From the NCBI GenBank assembly GCA_035604195.1, contig DATNIY010000080.1, positions 1 to 64,000 of the forward strand: a stretch of 64,000 bases of DNA, in the 5' to 3' direction. Below, one piece after another: positions 17,139 to 23,903 of the stretch (position 1 is the first letter of the stretch; every line of letters starts with the position of its first letter). The stretch comes from DATJLY01 sp035604195. GTDB lineage: Bacteria; Pseudomonadota; Alphaproteobacteria; ATCC43930; CGMCC-115725. Below the pieces are notes generated by a model. The model saw only the letters and a program-made list of their open reading frames with translations. It was not told the origin of the DNA and made no database searches. The translations under genes were made by a program, and so were the position numbers.

Positions 17139-18239
17139 ATGGCGATCTCGTCCCGCCGTCCGCGCCGCCCCGGCATCGACATTTGGCCGGGCTTCGTCGA
17201 CGCGCTGTCCCAGCTCGTCATGGTCATTATCTTCGTCCTGCTGGTCTTCACCGCCGGGCAGTTCTATCTGACCAATGCGCTCTCCGGCCGCGACGCGGCG
17301 CTCGAGCGGCTGACTCAGCAGATCAACGAACTCACCAATATCCTGGCGCTCGAGCGCTCCAACAGCGCGGAGATCAAGGTCACCTTGAGCCAATTGACCG
17401 CGCAGCTCCAGGCCGCCCTCGGCGAGCGCGACGCACTCAATGCCAAGCTCAACGAGGCCAACGCCAATCTTTCCAGCGCCAATGCGCAGCTCGCGGAGGC
17501 GGCGCAGGACAAGGCGGCGCGCGCCGAGCTCGAGACCAAAGTCACCGGGCTGGAGTCGCGGCTCGCGGCGGCGCAGGGCGAGATCGACAGCCGCAACCAG
17601 CGCCTCAGCGAAGCGCAGAGCACGGTCGATGATCTCAACCGGCAGCTCCTGGCTTTGCGCCAGCAGCTCGCACAGATCGCGGCGGCGCTCGACGCCTCCG
17701 AGGCCAAGAACAAGGACCAGCAGGTCCAGCTCGCCGATCTCGGCCGCCGCCTGAACCAGGCGCTCGCCAGCAAGGTCGAGGAGCTGGCGCGCTATCGCTC
17801 GGAGTTCTTGGGCCGCCTGCGCGCGGTGCTCGGCGACCGGCCGGACATCCGCGTCATCGGCGACCGCTTCGTCTTCCAGTCGGAAGTGCTGTTCAGCCCG
17901 GGCAGCGCCGATCTGAGCGACGACGCCAAGCGCCAGCTCGCCGCGGTAGCCCAGGCCGTGACCGACATCTCGGCCAAGATCCCCGGCGACATGAATTGGG
18001 TGCTGGCGGTCGACGGCTTTACCGACAAGCGTCCGATCAACACGCCGCAATTCCGCTCGAACTGGGAATTGTCGACGGCGCGGGCGCTGTCGGTGGTGCG
18101 CTACCTCGTCGCCCAAGGCGTCGCTCCCGACCGCCTGGCGGCGGCCGGCTTTGGCGAATACCAGCCGATCGATCCCGGCGACGGCGAAGCCGCCTACCAG
18201 CGCAATCGGCGCATCGAGTTGAAGTTGACGGTGCCTTAG
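17139..18239 (+). CDS. MotB-like protein: one membrane helix, long coiled coil, OmpA domain
   Basis: 366 residues. The short cytoplasmic N-terminus is basic. The single helix GFVDALSQLVMVIIFVLLVF begins with Asp21, in the position of the proton-carrying Asp of MotB. A long coiled coil follows (about residues 50-215), rich in Ala, Gln, Leu and Glu. The OmpA/MotB peptidoglycan-binding domain takes the C-terminus, with VLFSPGSADLSDDAKRQL, VDGFTDKRPI, NWELSTARALSVVRYLV, and GFGEYQPI...NRRIELKL. With the MotA-like gene 9 bases upstream it should form a stator-like, proton-driven unit anchored to the wall. It may be an envelope-maintenance machine, since the same arrangement occurs outside flagellar loci. 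Confidence 0.92.
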   Translation: MAISSRRPRRPGIDIWPGFVDALSQLVMVIIFVLLVFTAGQFYLTNALSGRDAALERLTQQINELTNILALERSNSAEIKVTLSQLTAQLQAALGERDALNAKLNEANANLSSANAQLAEAAQDKAARAELETKVTGLESRLAAAQGEIDSRNQRLSEAQSTVDDLNRQLLALRQQLAQIAAALDASEAKNKDQQVQLADLGRRLNQALASKVEELARYRSEFLGRLRAVLGDRPDIRVIGDRFVFQSEVLFSPGSADLSDDAKRQLAAVAQAVTDISAKIPGDMNWVLAVDGFTDKRPINTPQFRSNWELSTARALSVVRYLVAQGVAPDRLAAAGFGEYQPIDPGDGEAAYQRNRRIELKLTVP

Positions 18240-18246
18240 GAACAAA

Positions 18247-18282
18247 GAAGCCGCGGGGGCAATCGGCCTCGACCGCGGCTTC
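18247..18282 (-). terminator. Stem-loop terminator between MotB-like gene and the basic-protein gene
   Basis: GAAGCCGCGG at 18247-18256 pairs perfectly with CCGCGGCTTC at 18273-18282, leaving a 16-base loop. Read on the minus strand the stem is followed by TTTGTT, so it best terminates the small basic-protein gene. It may also stop the plus-strand operon. Confidence 0.6.
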
Positions 18283-18347
18283 CGAGGATCACAGGCGCCA
18301 GAGCCACGCTATCGCGGCAGTGGCATCCCGGGGGAGTGAGAAGCTGA

Positions 18348-18578
18348 TTATTTCCGCTTCTTCCGGCGCGCCTTGCGCTTTGGAGTCCGGGCAGCCGCTT
18401 TCCGCCGCCCGCCCTTTTTGGCCGCGCGCTTCTTGGCGGCTTTCCGCTTGGCAGGAGCCTTCTTACGCTTTGGAGCCATCTTCTTCGCCTTTCTCTTCGC
18501 CTTCCGTTTGGGAGGCGCTTTGGCGGGAGCCGGCATAGGGGCAGGCATCCCCATAGGAGTTTCAGTTTCGTCTTGCAT
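18348..18578 (-). CDS. Lys/Arg-rich histone-H1-like small DNA-binding protein
   Basis: 76 residues. After an acidic, Met/Pro-rich start (MQDETETPMGMPAPMPAPAK) nearly every other residue is Lys, Arg or Ala, with runs such as PPKRKAKRKAKK, APAKRKAAKKRAAKK and TPKRKARRKKRK. This composition is that of histone-H1-like tails (Hc1/AlgP type), which bind and compact DNA. No globular domain is visible. GGGGG lies about 11 bases before the ATG. It stands alone, between a terminator and the rpmE promoter region, so it is a monocistronic gene. An RNA-binding or rRNA-associated role is also possible. Confidence 0.75.
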   Translation of the reverse strand: MQDETETPMGMPAPMPAPAKAPPKRKAKRKAKKMAPKRKKAPAKRKAAKKRAAKKGGRRKAAARTPKRKARRKKRK

Positions 18579-18781
18579 TTGCGATGAACCCCCTGTGCCT
18601 ATGAAACACGATTGACTCTAAAAGAGTGCTTACCGAAAGTCGAACGAATTGCTGACACGACGCGCGCGAGTAGCAAATTTTTTGGCGCCGTTGCGAAAAA
18701 AGCATCGCAATGCATCGCTCGCGCAGCGGCTTGAAAACGCGCGCGTCGGATTTTGCGGCGACTCGCGGCGCGGGCGGCGAG

Positions 18782-18810
18782 TTGCGCGGCGCACCGGGTT
18801 GCGCTATAAC
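18782..18810 (+). promoter_or_regulatory. Candidate promoter of rpmE
   Basis: TTGCGC at 18782-18787 and TATAAC at 18805-18810 are 17 bases apart, giving a start of transcription roughly 20 bases before the rpmE ATG. The -35 match is partial, so this is a sequence-based guess. Confidence 0.4.
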
Positions 18811-18836
18811 GCCGCCGCTTTGGCGGAGCGTGTGCG

Positions 18837-19064
18837 ATGAAAGACGGCATCCATCCCGACTATCACGAGATCACCATCGTGATGACCGACGGCACGAGCT
18901 ACAAGACGCGGTCGACCTACGGCAAAGCCGGCGACAGCTTGCGCCTCGAGATCGACTCAAAGTCTCATCCGGCCTGGACCGGCGGCCAGCAGCGGCTGGT
19001 CGACAGCGGCGGCCAACTCGCGCGCTTCAACAAGCGCTTCAAGGGTTTCGGACCCAAGCAATAG
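18837..19064 (+). CDS. rpmE: 50S ribosomal protein bL31
   Basis: 75 residues: MKDGIHPDYHEITIVMTDGTSY opens as L31 always does, and HPAWTGGQQRLVDSGGQLARFNKRF matches the conserved end. The protein has no cysteine, so it is the zinc-independent (C-minus) form. It is monocistronic, with a candidate promoter just upstream. Confidence 0.95.
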   Translation: MKDGIHPDYHEITIVMTDGTSYKTRSTYGKAGDSLRLEIDSKSHPAWTGGQQRLVDSGGQLARFNKRFKGFGPKQ

Positions 19065-19131
19065 GCGCTCGGGCGGCCGCCGCCGCCGCATCGCCGCCGT
19101 CATTTTCAGCCGCGCCGCGCCCGGCCGGCCC

Positions 19132-19159
19132 CTTGAACGAGGGCCGGACATTCCTATCT
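19132..19159 (+). promoter_or_regulatory. RpoH (sigma-32)-type heat-shock promoter of the Hsp20 gene
   Basis: CTTGAA at 19132-19137 and CCTATCT at 19153-19159 lie 17 bases apart, counted from CTTG. This agrees with the alphaproteobacterial RpoH pattern CTTG-N17/18-CYTATNT. Transcription would begin near 19166, giving an untranslated leader of about 97 bases before the Hsp20 ATG. Confidence 0.6.
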
Positions 19160-19235
19160 CATTTTCGTCCGGACGCCGCGCTGCGGGTTCGGGCGAAATG
19201 GTAAACGGCCCGGCCATTTGGCGGGCAACGCGTAT

Positions 19236-19260
19236 CCATATTGCTCACAGGAGGATGTGG
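19236..19260 (+). promoter_or_regulatory. ROSE-like RNA thermometer hairpin over the Hsp20 ribosome site
   Basis: TTGCT at 19241-19245 faces AGGAG at 19249-19253 across a three-base CAC loop, which buries the AGGAGG Shine-Dalgarno sequence. The pairing includes the U-G and G-G steps typical of ROSE elements, whose signature is U(U/C)GCU opposite the ribosome site. Below it CCATA (19236-19240) pairs with TGTGG (19256-19260). At high temperature the weak hairpin would melt and free the ribosome site of the small heat-shock gene. Earlier hairpins, expected between about 19166 and 19235, were not resolved. Confidence 0.6.
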
Positions 19261-19262
19261 TC

Positions 19263-19718
19263 ATGGACGGTTTCGACTTCTCTCCGCTGTTCCGCTCGAC
19301 GATCGGTTTCGACCGGCTCACGCGTCTCGCCGACGCGGCGACGCGCCTCGACGGCAGCTCTTCCTATCCCCCCTACAACATCGAGATCACCGGCGAGAGC
19401 ACTTACCGCCTGACCATGGCGGTAGCCGGCTTCGCGCCCGAGGATCTCGATATCACGGTCAAGGAGAATGCGCTCCTGGTCTCCGGCAAGGCCAAGAAGG
19501 AGGACGAGACGGTGCATTATCTGCACCGCGGCCTCGCGCGCCGGGGCTTCGAGCGGCGCTTCCAGCTCGCCGATCATATCAAGGTGACCGGCGCGAGCCT
19601 CGACAATGGCCTCCTCCACGTCGATCTCGTGCGCGAGATTCCGGAGGCGATGAAGCCCCGCAAGATCGAGATCGCGGCGGGCGCGAAGCCCCAGGTGATC
19701 GAGCAGAAAGCGGCCTGA
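19263..19718 (+). CDS. Small heat-shock protein Hsp20 (IbpA type)
   Basis: 151 residues with an alpha-crystallin domain at about residues 38-125. It begins YPPYNIEITGESTYRLTMAVAGF as IbpA-class chaperones do and contains ENALLVSGKAKK, then HRGLARRGFERRFQLADHIKV and LDNGLLHVDLVREIP. The protein holds unfolding proteins in an ATP-independent way until Hsp70/ClpB act. The ATG at 19263 has AGGAGG 8 bases before it. Upstream lie an RpoH-type promoter and a ROSE-like thermometer, so control at both transcription and translation is likely. Confidence 0.95.
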   Translation: MDGFDFSPLFRSTIGFDRLTRLADAATRLDGSSSYPPYNIEITGESTYRLTMAVAGFAPEDLDITVKENALLVSGKAKKEDETVHYLHRGLARRGFERRFQLADHIKVTGASLDNGLLHVDLVREIPEAMKPRKIEIAAGAKPQVIEQKAA

Positions 19719-19741
19719 CGGCCTGAGACGGCAAAGCGACG

Positions 19742-19769
19742 GAACGGCGGCGCCCCGGTGCCGCCGTTC
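19742..19769. terminator. Bidirectional terminator between Hsp20 and the hydrolase gene
   Basis: GAACGGCGGC at 19742-19751 pairs with GCCGCCGTTC at 19760-19769 around an 8-base loop. It sits between two convergent genes and is followed on the plus strand by TCGTTCC, so it probably serves both. Confidence 0.6.
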
Positions 19770-19779
19770 TCGTTCCTGC

Positions 19780-20565
19780 TCAGAGCGCAGATTTGAGCGC
19801 GGCGAGCGTCGCGCCCGGCGCTTCGATCGGCATGAGATGGCCGACGCCAGGCAGCACGGTGATGCGGGCCTGTGGCAGCCGCCGGGCGAAGGCGATGGCC
19901 GCTTCCGGCGGCGTCATCCGATCATCGGCGCCGAGCAGCAAAAGCGTGGGGCAGGCCGGCACGGTCGCCTCGGCACCGGCATTATAGCCGTCGCAAGCGG
20001 CGAGATCGGCCGCGAGGCTTGCCGCGGGCGCGCGTTCCAAGAGCCGCAGGGCGGCGCCGGTGAGCCACAGGCCCGGCGCCGGGTTGCCGCCGAGCTGGCT
20101 CGCCGCGCCCAGACCCCAGCTCACCATGAATTCGACGGCGGCATGCGCGCCGTCGCGCGCCGCCGCGAGCAGCGCCGGATGGACGCGCATTTCCGGAGCG
20201 AAGCCGAGCAACGCCAGACTTTCGACGCGGTCTCCGGCGCGCGCCGCAGCAGCGAAGGCGACGAGCGCCCCCATGCTGTGCCCGGCGAGCCTGAAGCGCG
20301 TTACGCCGCGCGCCGCGAGCACCGCAAGCACCCACTCCGCCATGGCATCGATGCGCGCGCGCGGCGGGCCCTCGCTCCGGCCGTGGCCGGGCAGGTCCAG
20401 CGCCAGCACGTTCCGCCCGTGATGCGCGAGCGCGCGGGCCTGCAGCGCCCAGATGGTGTGGTCGAGCCCGGCGCCGTGCAGCAGGACGCTTGTCGGTAGC
20501 GCGGCAGCGAAGCCGCGCCCGCCGGTGCCGGCGAAGACCCGCTTGCCCTCGAGCAGAAACTCCAT
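19780..20565 (-). CDS. Alpha/beta hydrolase
   Basis: 261 residues. The fold shows the oxyanion turn VLLHGAGLDHTIW, the nucleophile elbow GHSMGA, an acidic residue in LLLLGADDRMTP and the histidine in LPGVGHLMPIE. This is a complete Ser-Asp-His triad. The substrate cannot be read. The stop-to-start gap to the upstream metY gene is only three bases, so the two form an operon and the hydrolase may act on an ester linked to sulfur amino-acid metabolism; that link is inference. Confidence 0.85.
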   Translation of the reverse strand: MEFLLEGKRVFAGTGGRGFAAALPTSVLLHGAGLDHTIWALQARALAHHGRNVLALDLPGHGRSEGPPRARIDAMAEWVLAVLAARGVTRFRLAGHSMGALVAFAAAARAGDRVESLALLGFAPEMRVHPALLAAARDGAHAAVEFMVSWGLGAASQLGGNPAPGLWLTGAALRLLERAPAASLAADLAACDGYNAGAEATVPACPTLLLLGADDRMTPPEAAIAFARRLPQARITVLPGVGHLMPIEAPGATLAALKSAL

Positions 20566-20568
20566 CGC

Positions 20569-21885
20569 CTATTCCGCGGCCGGACGCAGCGCGGCCTTCT
20601 CGGCGGCGCGCAGCGCCTGGCGCAGATCGTCGATGATGTCCTCGGGGTCTTCGAGCCCGACCGACAAGCGGATCATGTCCTCGCCCACGCCGGCGGCGGC
20701 CAGCGCCGCGGCATCGAGCTGCTGGTGCGTCGTGCTGGCGGGATGAATGACCAGGGTCTTGGCGTCGCCGACATTGGCCAAATGCGAGATAAGGCGTAGC
20801 GCGTCGATGAAATGCTTGCCGGGGGCCCGGCCGCCCTTGATGCCGAAGCAGACGATCGCGCCGGCGCCGCGCGGAAACAGCGTCTGCGCCAGCGCATGAT
20901 CGCGATGCGTCGGCAGATCCGGGTGATTGACCCAGGCGACGCGATCGGAGCCGCCGAGGAAATCGAGAATGCGCCGTGTGTTCTCGATATGCCGGGCCAT
21001 GCGCAGCGGCAGGGTCTCGACCCCCTGCAGCAGGTGGAAGGCGTTCGCCGGACTCATGCAGGCGCCGAAATCTCTGAGCCCTTCGGCGCGGGCGCGCATG
21101 AGAAAGGCCTGCGGCCCGAACTCCTCGGCGAAATCGATGCCGTGATAGCCGGCATAGGGCTCGGTCATGGTCGGGAATTTGCCCGAAGCCTCCCAATCGA
21201 AGCGACCGCCGTCGATGAGCGCGCCGCCGATGGCGACGCCATGGCCGCCCAACCATTTCGTCGCGGAATGGACGACGAGATCGGCGCCGTGATCGAGCGG
21301 CCGGCACAAATAGGGCGTGGCGAAGGTGGCATCGACCAGGAGCGGCAGGCCCGCCGCATGCGCCACATCGGCGACCGCCGGAATGTCCAGCACCTCGAGG
21401 CCGGGATTGCCGATCACTTCGGCGAAGACGAGCCGCGTCTCGGCGCGGATGGCGGCGCGGAAGGCGGCGGGATCGCGCGGATCGATGAAGCTCGTGGCGA
21501 TGCCGAAACGCGGCAGGGTCAGCCGCAGAAGATTGATCGAGCCGCCATAGAGCGACGACGCCGCGGCCACATGGCCGCCCGCTCCCATCAAGGTCGCAAT
21601 GGCCAGATGCAGCGCGGCCTGGCCGCTCGCCGTGCACACCGCGCCGACGCCGCCTTCGAGCGCGGCAATCCGTTCCTCGAGCACGGCCACTGTGGGATTG
21701 GCGATGCGCGAATAGATGTAGCCGGGCTCTTCGAGATTGAAGAGCGCCGCGGCTTGGTCGCTGTCGCGAAAGACATAGCTGGTGGTCTGGTAGATCGGCA
21801 CGGCGCGCGCGCCCGTCGCGGGATCTGGACGCTGCCCGGCGTGCAGGCTCAAGGTGGCGAATTTCGGAAACTTGGCCTCGGGCAT
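20569..21885 (-). CDS. metY: O-acetylhomoserine (thiol)-lyase
   Basis: 438 residues, the long form of the Cys/Met PLP-enzyme family that identifies O-acetylhomoserine sulfhydrylase over cystathionine gamma-synthase. The PLP lysine is in VVHSATKWLGGHG. The start FATLSLHAGQRPDPATGARAVPIYQTTSYVF and the end HQQLDAAALAAAGVGEDMIRLSVGLEDPEDIIDDL (quoted in pieces from the family pattern) are conserved. It makes homocysteine from O-acetylhomoserine and sulfide in methionine synthesis. A DUF1192 gene lies 7 bases upstream, leaving no room for a SAM riboswitch directly before it. Confidence 0.93.
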   Translation of the reverse strand: MPEAKFPKFATLSLHAGQRPDPATGARAVPIYQTTSYVFRDSDQAAALFNLEEPGYIYSRIANPTVAVLEERIAALEGGVGAVCTASGQAALHLAIATLMGAGGHVAAASSLYGGSINLLRLTLPRFGIATSFIDPRDPAAFRAAIRAETRLVFAEVIGNPGLEVLDIPAVADVAHAAGLPLLVDATFATPYLCRPLDHGADLVVHSATKWLGGHGVAIGGALIDGGRFDWEASGKFPTMTEPYAGYHGIDFAEEFGPQAFLMRARAEGLRDFGACMSPANAFHLLQGVETLPLRMARHIENTRRILDFLGGSDRVAWVNHPDLPTHRDHALAQTLFPRGAGAIVCFGIKGGRAPGKHFIDALRLISHLANVGDAKTLVIHPASTTHQQLDAAALAAAGVGEDMIRLSVGLEDPEDIIDDLRQALRAAEKAALRPAAE

Positions 21886-21892
21886 CGCCGCC

Positions 21893-22075
21893 CTAGCGCT
21901 TGAACAGCGACTCGGCGCCGCCGCGCTGCTTGCGCTTGGCCGCGATCTCCTCGCGGGCGCGGGCGATCTCGGTCTCGAGCCCGAGGATGTAGTTCTCCAG
22001 CTCGGCGATCGACAGCAGCGTCAGATCCTTGGGCTTTGCTGGCTTGTGCTGCGGCTGCAGGTCTTCTTCGTCCAC
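21893..22075 (-). CDS. DUF1192 family small protein
   Basis: 60 residues with the DUF1192 core LTLLSIAELENYILGLETEI followed by a charged coiled-coil-like helix and LFKR tail. The family is confined largely to alphaproteobacteria and has no known function. It is the first gene of a transcript with metY and the hydrolase. Confidence 0.85.
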   Translation of the reverse strand: MDEEDLQPQHKPAKPKDLTLLSIAELENYILGLETEIARAREEIAAKRKQRGGAESLFKR

Positions 22076-22162
22076 CGCTCCTCTCCTTCCCCGGCGCAGT
22101 TGCCAGTGTGGCGCGATCGGGCTAGAGGATCAATGCGTGCGCATGAGCAAAGGGCAGCAGCG

Positions 22163-23164
22163 ATGACCAGCCTTCCCGCCACCATGACCGCGATCGAGAT
22201 CGCCGAGCCGGGCGCGCCCGAAATGCTCAAGCCCACGACCCGGCCGATGCCATTGCCGGGCGCCGGCGAAGTGCTGGTCCGTGTCGCGGCGGCGGGAGTC
22301 AATCGGCCGGACGTGCTGCAACGCAAGGGCGAATACCCGCCGCCTCCCGGCGCCTCCGACATCCCCGGCCTCGAGATCGCCGGCGAGGTCATCGCCATCG
22401 GTCTCGGCGTCCATCGGCTGAAGCCCGGCGACCAGATTTGCGCCCTGGTTTCGGGCGGCGGCTACGCCACGCATTGCATCGCCCAGGAGGCGACCTGCCT
22501 GCCCGTGCCCAAGGGCTTCAGCATGGCCGAGGCCGCGGCGTTGCCCGAGACCTTCTTCACGGTCTGGCACAATCTGTTCGAGCGTGGCGCGCTCCACGCC
22601 GGAGAGAGCGTGCTGATCCACGGCGGCTCGAGCGGCATCGGAACGGTGGCGATCCAACTCGCCCGCGCCTTCGGCGCGCGCCAGATCTTTGCCACTGCCG
22701 GCAGCGCCGAAAAATGCCATGCCTGCGAGCGCTTGGGCGCGACCCGTGCCATCAACTACCGGACGGCGGAGTTTCTCACCGTCATCCGCGAGATGACCGG
22801 GAACCGCGGGGTCGATGTCGTGCTCGACATGGTCGGCGGCGATTATATTCAGAAGAATCTGAGCGCGCTCGCCGTCGACGGGCGGCTCGTCTTCATCGCC
22901 TTCTTGCGCGGCGCCTCGGTCGAGGTCAATTTTGGCCCGGTGATGACGAAACGCTTGACCATCACCGGCTCGACCCTGCGCGCGCGCAGCCTCGAGCACA
23001 AGGCGGCGATCGCCGCGCCCTTGGAGCGTGCGGTCTGGCCGCTGCTCGACCAGGGCAAAATTCGGCCGGTGATTCACCGCACCTATCCATTGGCCGAAGC
23101 GGCCGCGGCCCACCGAGTCATGGAAGGCTCCGAGCACATCGGCAAGATCGTGCTCACGGTTTGA
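22163..23164 (+). CDS. NAD(P)H quinone oxidoreductase, zinc-free MDR family
   Basis: 333 residues of the medium-chain reductase family in the PIG3/QOR branch: VLVRVAAAGVNRPDVLQRKGEYPPPPGASDIPGLEIAGEV and the nucleotide motif IHGGSSGIGTVAIQLARAFGA are visible in pieces. There is no zinc-ligand GHE or Cys cluster, so it reduces quinones or enones rather than oxidising alcohols. The ATG at 22163 has AAAGGG about 7 bases upstream. It is divergent from the DUF1192-metY group. Confidence 0.88.
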   Translation: MTSLPATMTAIEIAEPGAPEMLKPTTRPMPLPGAGEVLVRVAAAGVNRPDVLQRKGEYPPPPGASDIPGLEIAGEVIAIGLGVHRLKPGDQICALVSGGGYATHCIAQEATCLPVPKGFSMAEAAALPETFFTVWHNLFERGALHAGESVLIHGGSSGIGTVAIQLARAFGARQIFATAGSAEKCHACERLGATRAINYRTAEFLTVIREMTGNRGVDVVLDMVGGDYIQKNLSALAVDGRLVFIAFLRGASVEVNFGPVMTKRLTITGSTLRARSLEHKAAIAAPLERAVWPLLDQGKIRPVIHRTYPLAEAAAAHRVMEGSEHIGKIVLTV

Positions 23165-23184
23165 GCCCGGCAAAATCGGGCTTT
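23164..23184 (+). terminator. Short stem-loop after the quinone oxidoreductase
   Basis: AGCCCG at 23164-23169 pairs with CGGGCT at 23177-23182 around seven bases, followed by TT. The stem is short and overlaps the stop codon, so it is only a weak terminator candidate. Confidence 0.4.
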
Positions 23185-23297
23185 CCCGAGCGCCGCCTAG
23201 CGACTATATAGCGGCTATCCTGTCCATGACCGTTCGCTTGGCTTGGCGCCCCAGGGCCGCCGCGCCGGCGGGCACGACGGGACGGAAGGAGGTCTTT

Positions 23298-23900
23298 ATG
23301 ACGCTGCCGCTGATGCCGAAAGCCACGGCCGTCTGGCTGGTCGAGAGCACGTCGCTGTCCTTCGACCAGATCGGCGAATTCTGCGGGCTTCACCCGCTCG
23401 AGGTGCAGGCGATCGCCGATGGCGAGGTCGCGGTGCAGATGCAAGGGCTCGACCCGGTGGCGAGCGGCCAGCTCACGCTGGAGGAGATCGAGCGCTGCCA
23501 GAAGGACACCAATGCGCGGCTCCACCTCGCGCAGAAGGCGATACCGAAAGAGCTGGTGAAGCACCGCGGGCCGCGCTACACCCCGATTGCCAAGCGGCAG
23601 GACAAGCCCGATGCGATCGCCTGGCTCATCAAGAACCATCCCGAACTCAGCGACGGGCAAATCTCCAAGCTGGTTGGCACGACCAAGCCGACCATCCAGG
23701 CCGTGCGCGACCGCTCGCACTGGAACACGACCAACATCAAGCCGCGCCATCCCGTGTCCTTGGGACTGTGCACGCTCGATGAGCTCGAGGCGGCGGTGAA
23801 CCGCGCCAATCGCGGCAAGAAGCCCGACGGCTCCGCCGCGCCGGTCACGGTCGAGCCGCCGACCTACGAGATCGAAGCCGAAGACAATCCGGCGCCGTAA
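23298..23900 (+). CDS. trcR: Cell-cycle transcriptional regulator TrcR (DUF1013)
   Basis: 200 residues. The whole length fits the alphaproteobacterial DUF1013 family: MPKATAVWLVESTSLSFDQIGEFCGLHPLEVQAIADGE (in pieces) is a helix-turn-helix, and a second one is seen in HPELSDGQISKLVGTTKPTIQAVRDRSHWN. The family member TrcR is tied to the GcrA/CtrA cell-cycle circuit. AAGGAGG lies 5 bases before the ATG, one of the strongest ribosome sites in the window, fitting an abundant regulator. The C-terminus is acidic and disordered-looking. Confidence 0.9.
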   Translation: MTLPLMPKATAVWLVESTSLSFDQIGEFCGLHPLEVQAIADGEVAVQMQGLDPVASGQLTLEEIERCQKDTNARLHLAQKAIPKELVKHRGPRYTPIAKRQDKPDAIAWLIKNHPELSDGQISKLVGTTKPTIQAVRDRSHWNTTNIKPRHPVSLGLCTLDELEAAVNRANRGKKPDGSAAPVTVEPPTYEIEAEDNPAP

Positions 23901-23903
23901 CGC

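Noticed and set aside
15984..18239. A Zorya (ZorA/ZorB) defence system
   Set aside because: The MotA/MotB-like pair resembles ZorA/ZorB in outline, but no ZorC, ZorD or ZorE gene follows, and the upstream gene is an OmpA-like secreted protein. An envelope role is more likely.
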